Below, one piece after another: positions 1 to 8,859 of a stretch of DNA of 19,206 nucleotides. The position numbers and the translations under genes are program-made. The notes beneath the pieces were generated by a model. That model worked only from the letters and a program-made list of their open reading frames with translations. It was not told the DNA's origin and ran no database searches. Within the stretch, counting starts at the first letter, position 1. Every line of letters starts with the position of its first letter. Origin of the DNA: Temnopleurus reevesii (lineage: Eukaryota; Echinodermata; Echinoidea; Temnopleuroida; Temnopleuridae); assembly GCA_036244855.1 (NCBI GenBank), contig BQKZ01007009.1:7122-26327 (forward strand). The letters run 5' to 3'.

Positions 1-216
1 AAAAAAAAAAAAAAAAAGTAGAGTAAGATAAAGTAAGAAAAAGATAAATGGTAGAGATAGACAAGCCATGATATTGTTGTATCAGAACTAAACAGAGTTT
101 TTGTTATTTTACGATGATTATATGTTTTCTTTCGAAAAGGGTCATACGTTTTGAGGATTAAACATGTATCACCCTATAATTCCCAGAGAACACAATGCCA
201 AAGCTTTTTTTTAACC
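1..216 (+). repeat. 216-bp dispersed direct repeat, copy 1
   Basis: This block starts with a run of 17 A and then an A/G-only stretch. It recurs in the same orientation at 8860-9073, about 95% identical by eye, with a few substitutions and 1-4 base indels. Similarity ends at about 216 here, but in the other copy it stops at the N at 9075, so the true repeat length is unknown. No terminal inverted repeat, open frame or target duplication is visible. It could be part of a larger dispersed element, a local segmental duplication, or a redundantly assembled segment. Confidence 0.85.
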
Positions 217-706
217 GTGCACTCATTTTTTTCTTCATGATTAGAATAAAATGTCTGAAGCAGGCTGAATACTTTTACATGATAAACAATATTAATGATT
301 TTTGCAGGGTAAAATTTAACATGATTTTAATTGTAATACCCACTATGGTGTGATGTTTAATTGTAATTATAAAGATGAACACTTTTTTTAACAGAAAGTT
401 TCCGAAATCGAATCTCCCATTTCACATCATACTATCTCTCTTCAATTGGTCGTTTAATGCATTTAACCGGCCAAGTAATTTCAATTTCCTTTAAAACATG
501 CTTTTACTTGAAACATTTAGTACAAAAAAAAACACACCAAATAGTTCATCTTTTAATAAAGAAAACACCATATAATTCATATGTTGATTAATCTTTTTTT
601 TATTACTTCATTGAATCAATAAACAAATAGTTATAACAATAATAAAAAAAATAGCAAACGAAAAAGCTCCAAATACAAAAAAGGAAAACACTAAAAAACA
701 AGCTTC
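217..706. other. AT-rich non-coding stretch
   Basis: I see no open frame of note, no hairpin longer than a few bases and no repeat of another part of the window. The segment from about 590 to 700 is strongly A-rich. Confidence 0.5.
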
Positions 707-756
707 AGCTCTTAAAAATAACACAATGAATCCCGGGTTCCAAAATATATTACTGA
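707..756 (+). repeat. 50-bp diverged direct repeat, copy 1
   Basis: Aligned without gaps to 1435-1484, 41 of 50 bases agree by hand count. Both copies end in ATATTACTGA. The second copy stops exactly at the N at 1485, so the repeat may have been longer. Its nature is unknown. Confidence 0.5.
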
Positions 757-947
757 GTTATCCCCTTAAATCCTAATACGCATCCACTCTAAGTGATCTC
801 CGACTTGAAATAAGAGGTACTCTGGTATTATTAATGGATTTCTGCGAATCCTTAATGATCGCCTGCTTCTCATCAGTACTCATAAATAATGATCCTTGAC
901 ACTGAATAAAAGCCAGTCGTGTAAATTACTGAGTCGGAGGTCATGGA

Positions 948-1170
948 CCCCCCCCCCCCAAAAAAAAAAAAATAATAAAAATAATAATAATAATAATAAT
1001 AATAAAATAAAATGAATAAATAAAATAAATAAATAAATAAAAAAATAAAAAAAATAATAAATAAATAAATAAATAATAGAAAAAGATAATAATAAAAAAT
1101 ACGAATAAATAAATTAATAAATAGAAATAAATAAATAAATAAATAAATAAATAAGTACAAAAAAAATAAT
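948..1170. repeat. Poly-C plus (AAT)n / (AAAT)n microsatellite
   Basis: A run of 12 C at 948-959 is followed directly by poly-A, then imperfect AAT and AAAT units to about 1170. The 95-codon minus-strand frame across it (rich in Tyr, Phe, Leu and Ile) is a translation of simple repeat, not a gene. The preceding segment 757-947 holds nothing I recognise, apart from weak similarity of 905-950 to 10576-10625. Confidence 0.9.
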
Positions 1171-2496
1171 AGATAGAGAAGGGAATTGGCTACACATTAC
1201 CTCAGTTCGTTTGAATGTCATTTTGAATGGTGTACATGTACACCTGGTTAAAGCGGGCGTAACAATTCTGTATTACTTAGAGATAAGCTTCTGCTAAAGA
1301 TGTATTATGCCCTAGGGTCATTCCACGGTAACTCGCGTTACAAATAATGGGTACCATAAACACAGAAAAGTAATCATAAAATGACAGATGTTATGAAAAG
1401 GTTAAAAAGAGAGGAAACAATTATAACAAATGTTAGCTCTTGAAAATTACCAATTGAATCTCCGGTTCTAAAAGATATTACTGANATTTGACGAATGAAT
1501 TGTTTATTGAAACTTCGGAGCAGAGCCACGATTCTATTTACCTTTAAAGGTTTATAGCATATTTGTTTGCAGTTTTCTGGAACCTCCCGGAACATGTCGG
1601 AGTATTTTGACATATAGCCGAAGAGCCCGAAGTGCGTCGAATTCAACCGAATTGTATGTACCCCGTGTAAGCCTTTAAACGAAAAGTGGGCGATCTGGGA
1701 GAGAAATAAGAATGTGTCTATTTTTCTTCCAATAAACAGCACGCTACCCTAACAGACCAAGTTAATGTACCTGAGTACGAGAAACGTTATATATTCAAAG
1801 CCTCAATCATGTTGAATATCAAAAAATATCAAAATCAAAATGAAATATTTTTTAGCATACGGCAGTTGCACAAAGCTGGTTGTAAGATGAAGTCATGAAA
1901 ACGGAGCATGGGGCCGCGCTTGATTATGGACAATTTTTTTATTTCTGCGCCCCACTGTATAACGGAGTGGCGCAGTCGTGCAATAAAGTCTTGATGAAAT
2001 CTGCAGAGTTTGGAAAGAAGTTATTTTAGTGTGTCGCTTTATATTCCATTATAACCACTTTTCATCATCATGAAATCAATTTCAGTGCTTTATTCAACGA
2101 TTTATATTTCATTCAAAGTAAAGGTATTTTGACAGCCCTTTTTTTGCTTGCCCATTAATATTACATTCCATTTCTACTATCGTGTAGAGAGTGCAATTTA
2201 GACCTTATTAAAAGGTAGATTACTTCATGAAATAGCGCTAACTTAACCCCAGTTAACATAACATCGACATTTTAACCATCTTACTTAATATGATTCACTA
2301 ATTTTCATTTTGATTTCCCATTCATTTATCATTTTAATGATGGCATCAAAATGAAAAATGAAATACTCTTGAAGTTTCTCACATTTCAAATTTGATCTGG
2401 TTATAATTTACGATTCGCTATGATATTAATGACAGAGAAAGTTGACAAAATTAGCACCTACCCATTGGATTTTGACAAAGGAAGAAGGGAATCAAC
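1171..2496. other. Non-coding stretch with one repeat copy and one N
   Basis: It contains the second 50-bp repeat copy (1435-1484), the N at 1485, a perfect 16-bp palindrome GGTGTACATGTACACC at 1229-1244, and a small GC-rich hairpin at 1946-1974. The 122-codon minus-strand frame at 1374-1742 crosses the N and has no recognisable domain. I see no other structure. Confidence 0.5.
1435..1484 (+). repeat. 50-bp diverged direct repeat, copy 2
   Basis: Partner of 707-756 (41 of 50 identical). It terminates at the ambiguous base 1485, which suggests a contig edge or a join. Confidence 0.5.
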
Positions 2497-2571
2497 GCCG
2501 TGGATTAGATTCGAACCTATGACCATCTGGTTGAATGGTGAAAGCCAGAACCAGTACACCACGTTGCCTCC
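2440..2571 (-). mobile_element. tRNA-derived SINE head (truncated)
   Basis: Read on the minus strand from 2571, the sequence starts GGAGGCAACG. It then has an internal A box, TGGTGTACTGG (2551-2561; one mismatch to TRGYNNARNNG), and a B box, GGTTCGAATCT (2507-2517; one mismatch to GGTTCGANTCC). The layout matches the plus-strand SINEs at 11279 and 16125. The anticodon-loop region contains CTTTCAC, as in tRNA-Glu, so a tRNA-Glu-like ancestor is plausible. The 3' end does not pair with the 5' end as an acceptor stem would, so it is not a working tRNA. The body beyond about 2497 is short and the (ATT)n tail is missing. The exact minus-strand 3' limit is uncertain. Confidence 0.7.
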
Positions 2572-3215
2572 ATGGTATAAAATGGAAATAGCAATATAAT
2601 TTTTTTCTCAAGGTCTGAAATTTGCTGATACATGATTGTAGAAAAAACATGACATGACGAAAACTGAAACTTTATTTCATTTTTTGTACGTTTATTAATT
2701 TCCACTTTTTGTCATGAAATGTTGTACATTTAGAAAATGTGAGTTTCAATTCTATTCAGTTGTCGATATCTTCCCTGTGTTTCAAAGCTTGTTGTACATC
2801 ATGATAAACATTATGTCTAAACAGGTGGTCTAAACCATAGATATATTTGAACGAATGCGAAATCCCTATAGCCTTCTAGATACTTAGTGTGTGAGACATT
2901 TATATTTACATTAATATTTGCTTTTTACTTCTTTCCCCTTACATATGGTAATATTTTTTCTAAACCTCATTTTGTATCTGAGATTACTCTTCATTTTTTA
3001 CATTAAGATTAGTTATAGAGTTTTCGCCACCTTGCTGAATATGAAGTTTTTCTCTTTTGTTTGGCAACTATATCCTTGCGGTCGTTACATAATTTACACA
3101 TGTCACTATCCAATACAGATTTCATCAACAATAATGTTGAATATTTACCCCCACTGGTGGCTGTTCTAATGTAAGCGCAGTTAGCCCAGAACTAATTGAA
3201 CGGTTGGCAGAACTG
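2572..3215. other. AT-rich stretch, nothing recognised
   Basis: The 83-codon plus-strand frame at 2918-3169 is hydrophobic but shows no family motif. AT-rich DNA yields such frames by chance. No repeats or hairpins stand out. Confidence 0.4.
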
Positions 3216-3269
3216 GGCCGTATTGCATAAAAAGTTGCGTTTAAACGCAACTTTTTATGCAATAGGGCC
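3216..3269. mobile_element. Minimal palindromic MITE / foldback, family A
   Basis: Two 27-bp arms meet with no loop and one mismatch. The inner 42 bp (3222-3263) is a perfect palindrome centred on GTTTAAAC, with arms starting ATTGCATAAAAAGTTGCG. The end sequence (ATTGCATAA next to GGCC/GGGCC) and the GCGTTTAAAC motif match the 142-bp element at 14447-14588, so both look like one family and this copy is reduced almost to its terminal repeats. No convincing target duplication is visible. As DNA it could extrude a cruciform. Confidence 0.8.
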
Positions 3270-3924
3270 TAGGAAGCTCAAAAAAATGTGTATGTATATA
3301 TAGCTATTTGTGCCAAACATAGTTTCGATTTAAATTAATAGTTTATTTCCATATTTTGTTGCCCGCTTTTCGCTTGAATTCTAAAGTGTATTTTATAACA
3401 AGAGAATTATTTATATGTTCTTGTTCTTTTGAATTGTCATGAAAATTGTCTTCCATATTTCCAGGTAGCATGGGGCTTCCATATGTTTTTCAAAGGATTC
3501 TGAATATTTTCTTACTCTTCTTGTTCGATACATTCATGTGGAATTCAATTGTTCAAAAGTCTGTACAAATAAGAAACATTCGACGATATGTTTGCAATAA
3601 AGCCTAAAATACACTTGCGTTTATAGCTTGATTGACACAAAATGAATGTCAATCCTTCTTATTATGTGGGAAAATATTGAACAAGAGTCACATCTGAAAA
3701 TTTGTGTGATCATGAAGCTATTGTGAATGCTTGAATGAAGTTTCTTACTTTGTCCCAGTTCTTTGTCCCTTCTGCTCACAGTGTTTGGCTTCATACGCAA
3801 ATGAGTAACGGAGCACTTAACTCATTGATAACTGGAACCGGTTGGTCCCTGTACAAAGTCTACGGGAATTACAGATTACAGTAGTCAATTGGTTAAATAT
3901 ATAGGCCGACACCATATACCTCTA
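3270..3924. other. AT-rich stretch, nothing recognised
   Basis: I see no coding signal or substantial repeat. The end of family-B-like sequence appears once at 3903-3912 (AGGCCGACAC) just before the full element, possibly a remnant of an earlier or nested terminus. Confidence 0.4.
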
Positions 3925-4176
3925 TGGCCGACACACACCTTTGAGTTTTTTAGCCTTTGTCAGCCCAGCATAGGCCAGCGATTTTGACAATTAAAAACGC
4001 TCCCCGTGCGAACAGTATAAGCTGATCAAACGGTGGACAGACGTTCGGCTTGCGCTCAAGGAGCGTACACCGAACGTCGGTCCACCACATGACCTGCGTC
4101 TTTGTGCGTATAGGGAGTGTATTGATGGTCAAAAATGTCGACGCAGGTTAAAAACGCAAAGGTGTGACTCGGCCTT
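3925..4176. mobile_element. MITE family B, copy 1 (about 250 bp)
   Basis: The ends are inverted: the left starts near GGCCGACACACACCTTTG, and the reverse complement of the right reads AAGGCCGAGTCACACCTTTG, followed on both sides by a TTTTTARCCTG-like stretch. Two more copies lie at 13002-13406 (with an insertion) and 18782-19036. Inside is a second inverted repeat: GGTGGACAGACGTTCGG (from about 4031) against CCGAACGTCGGTCCACC (to about 4085), arms about 26 bp with four mismatches. So the element folds as two nested stems. No transposase frame is present, so it is non-autonomous. Target duplication is unclear; TA is possible but unproven. Confidence 0.85.
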
Positions 4177-4830
4177 AATGGTATGACAATGTCAATCATA
4201 TTCTTCTTTTTGTTTTTTTCTGTCGTTTGCAGCGATTTGAAAATATTTAGTTTAAATAGTATTTATAGTAATGTTTGTAAAATGTTGATAGACTTTGTAT
4301 ATACAATCGGATGGTAATGCTTAAGACAATCATGACACAATTGTGACGATATTTCAAAAGTATATAATGTAAAGAAATATGTATATAAATGAGTTTATTG
4401 TGTATATTTTGAGCCATTTTACAATCACTTTTTTCAACATTTTTCGTGTGTAGAATTTTAGAACCACTGAGTGCAATACTTTGATAGAATATGATGCGGC
4501 TGTTACAACATGCGCTAATTAAACATGGCCTAATGACGGTATGCACTCCATTGAGTACGAGAAAGTGTCACCAGTCGTTCGTACAGCGTGCGTCCATCTA
4601 CGAACCACTTTCAAACAACTTTTTTCCCCATCAAAATTTAGAAATCACAGAAAATTACTAAACCTGTGTAAAATGCATCCTGAACAAAAAATCATTTTCA
4701 GGTGTTCTTTGGTGTTTCACTCACTTTGATTTTTTTCCACATGAAATATGTTTCAAAAGGATGACTTTTTTATCAGAGTGACCTAAATTTTAGAAAATTG
4801 CATGGAAGGGCAACCAAATAATTGAATTTA
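4177..4830. other. AT-rich stretch, nothing recognised
   Basis: The short frames at 4247-4546 (minus) and 4541-4729 (plus) have no recognisable motif. No repeat partner was seen in the window. Confidence 0.4.
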
Positions 4831-4990
4831 TAATACAAGAATAGTCTTCCCGCATCTCTCCGCAAAATCAAATCACTCAACCTTTTCAAGAAACACCTCA
4901 AAACCCATCTTTCTCATTCCTAATGTAACTGAATGTAGGTCTTTTTAAGCAGCGCTTTGTATCCTCTGGAAAATCACTATGTAAATTAAA
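4831..4990 (+). mobile_element. 3' end of a decayed non-LTR retrotransposon (LINE)
   Basis: The frame from 4834, just after a stop at 4831-4833, to the stop at 4921-4923 encodes ..NSLPASLRKIKS.. and then ..FKKHLKTHL... This resembles the C-terminal tail common after the reverse transcriptase of several LINE ORFs (pattern WNSLP..LR...S...FK..LK.HL). Everything upstream is missing or unrecognisable, so this is a 5'-truncated copy, as expected from target-primed reverse transcription. The 3' UTR (4924-4990) includes AGCGCTTTGT (4951-4960) and ends in the (TTA)n tract. The same kind of end closes the SINE at 11279. Clade assignment (CR1/L2-like) is a guess. Confidence 0.7.
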
Positions 4991-5014
4991 TTATTATTAT
5001 TATTATCATTATTA

Positions 5015-5055
<41 letters not shown>

Positions 5056-5077
5056 TTTATTACCATTATTATTATTA

Positions 5078-5121
<44 letters not shown>

Positions 5122-5137
5122 GTCATTATTATCATTA
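4990..5137 (+). repeat. (TTA)n microsatellite
   Basis: About 148 bp of TTA/ATT units with occasional C or T interruptions. It directly continues the 3' terminus of the LINE fragment, so it probably grew from the element's terminal short repeat. Confidence 0.95.
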
Positions 5138-5462
5138 CCCTTGAGGAAGAATTTTCTCGAATGATTATGTACAGATGTAACCTGGATTCAACCTTCGGCT
5201 TCTTCTAAGAAGAATACAAGCCACATATTTTCAAAATGTACGTTTTGGTCATAAATAATATCTTATACGAATAGGTAATGAACAAAATTCATATTGACAG
5301 TATTCGGTATACCGAATGCTGCAAATGCATCAAATGTATAGGTGCATCTATCCAGTGTTCTACGGTATTACATATTTTTAAGGGCTTCCATTGTACGCAG
5401 TTAATAAAGTTCAGTGTAGGCATTTAACATGCTTATATTCTTACGATTATAAATACTGCACT
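5138..5462. other. Unannotated stretch
   Basis: AT-rich with no coding signal. It contains CAGTATTCGGTATACCGAATG at about 5299-5319, a small near-palindrome of no clear meaning. Confidence 0.4.
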
Positions 5463-5585
5463 CAGGGTGTTATTTGCACTTAGAGTGCTATATTGGATAT
5501 ACTAAAAGCACGTTCTACGTGGGAATTTAGCACTTTGTGTGACATGTGTATACGTATGCCTTTTAGGTATCAAAATAGCACCCTG
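5463..5585. repeat. Short inverted-repeat element with AGGGTGYTA ends
   Basis: Left end CAGGGTGTTATTTGCA (5463-5478) pairs with right end TCAAAATAGCACCCTG (5570-5585) at 13 of 16 positions. Inside are further TAGCAC / GTGCTA motifs. A small MITE is the likely explanation. The ends are short, and no target duplication was found. Confidence 0.45.
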
Positions 5586-5689
5586 TTTAATATGTTTTTA
5601 CAGTGTATGTATTTGATTAATCATTACTCAAGTTCTTGCAAAGCTAAAATGTTTGGTATTCAAAAGTTGCGATAAAAACTGAAAAGCGA

Positions 5690-5900
5690 AGGTGTTAATT
5701 TGGATATCAGGGGATGTAGGTTGTTAATTTTAACACCCTTGGGACCCAAGTATGTGCTGGTGCACACACGACCATGTTAATATGTTGAGTCAACCCTCTA
5801 GGTTGTTTTACACCACTTTATCTAGTGTGGATACATGTAGATTAGAGCATTTTTCGTTTTAACACCCTGGAGTTTCATTTTAAATCTAGTGTTGATCATG
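5690..5900. repeat. GGTGTTAA / TTAACACC motif cluster
   Basis: The motif occurs several times in both orientations (GGTGTTAA near 5691, TTTTAACACCC near 5730 and 5860). The same AACACC words recur in the spacers of the array at 13580-14170 and at 16400-16460. This may be a degraded member of the same repeat class. Boundaries are approximate. Confidence 0.35.
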
Positions 5901-6094
5901 GTTTTGTGAATTGTTTTGTGGCTATTAAACCTACAAAAAGGTTCTGTAAATTTTATCGTACGTCGGTGATAAATTACCGCTTGAATTTCCTGACAATGAG
6001 AATAAATAAAAATGAAGGAAAAATCAGCATTGAAATTAAAATTCTCTTCATTGCAAGGCGGAGTCCAGAAAAGAGAAAGAGTGAGTTTGTGCGA

Positions 6095-6160
6095 AGTGTG
6101 TTTGTTGTGTGTGTGTGTGTGTATATGTGTGTGTTTGTATATATGTGCGTGTGTAGCTGT
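6095..6160 (+). repeat. (GT)n microsatellite
   Basis: An imperfect GT/TGTA run of about 65 bp. The overlapping Cys/Val-rich and Thr/His-rich frames on the two strands are translations of this repeat. The preceding 5901-6094 holds nothing recognised. Confidence 0.9.
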
Positions 6161-6398
6161 GTGATTAATGTGAAATAGAAACTATCTGATATCATCTCTC
6201 CCACTCCCTCTCTCTCGTTCTCTCTCTCTCTCATTATCTATACTTCTCCGCACAATCTCGCTCTCTCCCCCTACTTTCTCACTCCACTATCTCTCTTCCC
6301 CCACACACATACACACTCTTTCCCCTAGCTATGGCTCTCTCTTTCTCTCTCTGCATCTCTCTCTCTCTCTCTCTTACCATATTTCTCTACCTATCTGG

Positions 6399-6460
6399 TT
6401 CCCCTTCCCGTCGCTTCTAAATAATTATAAACAAGTCCTCTGGCCTTGTTAAATTAGAAT
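6399..6460 (+). repeat. Paralogous empty site of the foldback element
   Basis: CCCCTTCCCGTCGCTTCT followed by a short AT stretch, then CTCTGGCCTTGTT and TTAGAATC. The same left part occurs at 6942-6965 and the same right part at 7154-7176, where the 164-bp foldback element separates them. So this copy shows the locus without the insertion. The 20 or so bases at the junction are too diverged to read the target duplication. Confidence 0.65.
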
Positions 6461-6547
6461 CCCCCTCTCTCCCTCTCTCTGTCTCTCCCTCTCACCCTCA
6501 TTTCTTTCTCAATCTCTCTCACTATCTCTCATTCCCACTCACACAAT

Positions 6548-6579
<32 letters not shown>

Positions 6580-6660
6580 GCACTCTCTCTCTCTCTCCCT
6601 CTTTCACTATCTATCTGACCTTCACCGAAAACAAACACTTTCTTTCTCTCTTTTTTCACA

Positions 6661-6790
6661 CACACGCATACACGGATAACACACACTCTCTCACTATTTC
6701 CCTCTTTTCTCACAGACACACACACTCACCCATACACGAATAACACATACTCTCTCACTATATCCCTCTTTTTTCAGACACACACTCAAG
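6661..6790 (+). repeat. 64-bp minisatellite, two units
   Basis: CACGGATAACACACACTCTC at 6671 recurs as CACGAATAACACATACTCTC at 6735, and similarity continues through ..TCACTATWTCCCTCTTTT... The period is 64 bp. Confidence 0.75.
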
Positions 6791-6850
6791 CAAACATTAC
6801 GTGCTCACAAACACTGTCTCTATCTCATTCTTTCACACACACATACACAT

Positions 6851-6888
<38 letters not shown>

Positions 6889-6967
6889 TTTTTCTCTCTC
6901 TCTATCTATCTATCTTTTTTCCCCTTTCTCTATATAGCCTTCCCCTTCCCGTCGCGTCGCTTCTTAT

Positions 6968-7131
6968 TACGGAGCTTAAGCAAAGAAGACAGAAGGGCCG
7001 ATCAGGACGTTCTTTCTCAAGCGCGGGGAAATCTAGCGGGCGTTCTCAACCTTAGCGGCCCGCTAGATTTTCCCGCACTTGAGAAATAACGTCCTGATTG
7101 GCCCTTCCGTCTTCTTTGCTTAAGCTCCGTA
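6968..7131. mobile_element. Foldback element, copy 1 (164 bp, 74-bp arms)
   Basis: The left arm 6968-7041 and right arm 7058-7131 are inverted copies, 69 of 74 identical by hand alignment, around a 16-base centre (GTTCTCAACCTTAGCG). The ends read TACGGAGCTTAAGCAAAGAA. No coding capacity. A second, rearranged copy is at 15848-16316. Low divergence between the arms suggests either recent origin or gene conversion between them. The RNA or DNA would form a hairpin of about 74 bp. Confidence 0.88.
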
Positions 7132-7180
7132 GTAGTATCATCATCAAAAGAGACTCTGGCCTTGTTTGTTTAGAATCAAA

Positions 7181-7741
7181 TTTCTTCATTTTGTTTGTGT
7201 CGGCGCTGTTTACTTTCACAGAAAAGCGTGCCTTCAAGCGTCCATTGGAGCACGCATCTCGGAAAATGACACCTCTTGATGGCCGCATGATACCCAAAGA
7301 TTAATCTCTCCATCGTGAAGACTTGCTACAATCTTAGTTTTATGAAATAAGAAACCATGGCGTATTCAAAGATGTTCTTTCTTTTGTTGGTGAAGGCCAG
7401 AAGGCCTCGATGACAGAAATGTAGGAGAAAAAGAGTAGGCCTATATAGCGAGAGCGAATTTACAAGATAATGTTTATATGTGATGTGGACGGTGTTTCGC
7501 AAATATAAGGATGACTTCAAGAACGACTGGTGTCAGTAATGTTCTTGTTTTCTTTCTTATTTTGGTGAAACACTTCCCAGGTCCTTAAAATCATACGCGG
7601 AATAGGGGGAGGGAGGGGGGAGTAGGCACCCTCTTGCAAGCCTATGCAGTGTATGGAAATAATAATGCATAATACAATAATCAGATTGATGTGAATGAAT
7701 ATAATATTAGGATTCATGGGGTCCCTTTTTCATCATCGGGG
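7181..7741. other. Unannotated stretch
   Basis: Short frames on both strands have no motifs. A loose direct similarity (GATGTTCTTTCTTTTG..TTGGTGAA) links about 7370-7400 and 7539-7569, too weak to call a repeat. Confidence 0.4.
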
Positions 7742-7762
7742 TTTTTTTTTTGGGGGGGGGGG
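7742..7762 (+). repeat. Poly-T / poly-G run
   Basis: T x10 followed by G x11. Homopolymer lengths here are prone to sequencing error. Confidence 0.9.
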
Positions 7763-8734
7763 TTGCCTTTTGTTTTGTTTTTGCTTCGTTTTGGGTTGTT
7801 TCTTGTCCTTTTTCTATCTTGTCATGAACTTTCTAAAAAAAACCACACATTTCGCATCCTAATTCAAGTGGCTGTACAATCATAGATACGCGCCTTTTCC
7901 CCCATACTAATTCGCATCTTTACAATACTTAGTTTACTGCACAGTCAATAGTGCGTTTACCGCATTAAACGACTTACCCCCTCAACGCCATCAAATGCAT
8001 GCAGAAAAGTGGCGCCTTCGAGTATCTTTTACATCAAACTACCAATCAAGAATGCCATGTCATATCACGTGGTTGGTATGAGCAGCTGCCTTTCAATTGG
8101 ACAGCATTCCCGCGAGCGATGTAAATTACCTCCACCTGTATAGCATTCTTGAAATACGAGCATGTACCTATAGGTCTATGGCATGTACACGCATACACCC
8201 CGAAATGTACCTAGCTGATGATGAAGCTTTACATGCATGCCTGCGCATTAACATTGAACATACACAAAGCGCGGATACACATACATTCGATTCATGTGTT
8301 CGCACTATAATACATGCCATACACACACTCACATACACTCACGCACAGGTTGAAACAGCGGTAAGTAACGCGTGCATTACACGTATACACACAGGGGTCG
8401 CATAGTGTGTTCATATCTAACGGCGAAAGCGCTGCCTTTTCTAGCAGACGACTGGCTCTGCTAAATGAAATCGGCTGCTTAACTGATAAAAACTGTGAGT
8501 TGTAATTAATCTATTTAACGCCTAATCAACCATGTTTTGATGACATGCGAATGGTCATTCCATCAGACGTTTAACAGGAACTCATAAACACTTGTAGATC
8601 ATGAAATAGGAGCGAGTGGCTTTTCATTCGTGTGATTGGTATGTGTTTGACGTCTCGATGATTTATCATTTTTAAAGGTAAGCTTACTCATTACTTCTCC
8701 TGTTATTCTTTATTCTTTATTTGTTTCCTTTTTT
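7763..8734. other. Unannotated stretch, CA-rich in part
   Basis: CA/CATA-rich from about 8160 to 8400. The 102-codon plus-strand frame at 8097-8405 (His- and Thr-rich) follows that bias and has no recognisable domain. I cannot support a gene. Confidence 0.4.
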
Positions 8735-8823
8735 TTCTTTCTGTGAATCAGATAATTGAAATTCACACCTTAGTGTTATTTGATTAAAGGTGTGAATTTC
8801 AATTATCCGATTCACAGAAAGAA
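8735..8823. mobile_element. Hairpin element, 37-bp arms
   Basis: The left arm 8735-8771 and right arm 8787-8823 are inverted copies with a single mismatch around a 15-base loop. The outer end reads TTCTTTCTGTGAATCRGATA and the inner end ATTCACACCTT. Size and structure fit a minimal MITE. It has no relative elsewhere in the window and no clear target duplication. A small-RNA precursor is possible but nothing supports transcription. Confidence 0.75.
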
Positions 8824-8859
8824 CAAAAACGTGTCATGCATTTTATATTTGTATTCTGT

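Larger units (their letters stand above)
6190..6935 (+). repeat. Long (CT)n / (CA)n pyrimidine-rich tract
   Basis: About 740 bp of CT- and CA-rich simple sequence, with a pure (CA/AC)n run near 6854-6888 and a tandem pair of about 64 bp at 6661-6790. It is broken only at 6399-6460, where a unique 62-bp segment resembles the flanks of the foldback element at 6968. Apparent Ser/Cys/Val- or His/Thr-rich frames here are simple-repeat artefacts. Confidence 0.9.

Noticed and set aside
873..1160. 95-codon hydrophobic minus-strand frame
   Set aside because: A direct translation of (AAT)n/(AAAT)n microsatellite and poly-C.
1229..1244. Perfect 16-bp palindrome GGTGTACATGTACACC
   Set aside because: Isolated and short; no partner elsewhere and no surrounding inverted structure.
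1946..1974. Small GC-rich hairpin TGCGCCCCACT / AGTGGCGCA
   Set aside because: Nine or ten pairs with a bulge, expected by chance at this scale; no terminator role is meaningful here.
2497..2571. Possible functional tRNA gene on the minus strand
   Set aside because: The A and B boxes are good, but the ends do not form an acceptor stem and the same head occurs in SINEs at 11279 and 16125.
8097..8405. 102-codon plus-strand open frame
   Set aside because: His/Thr-rich because the region is CA-rich; no motif, no splice or start context that I can support.
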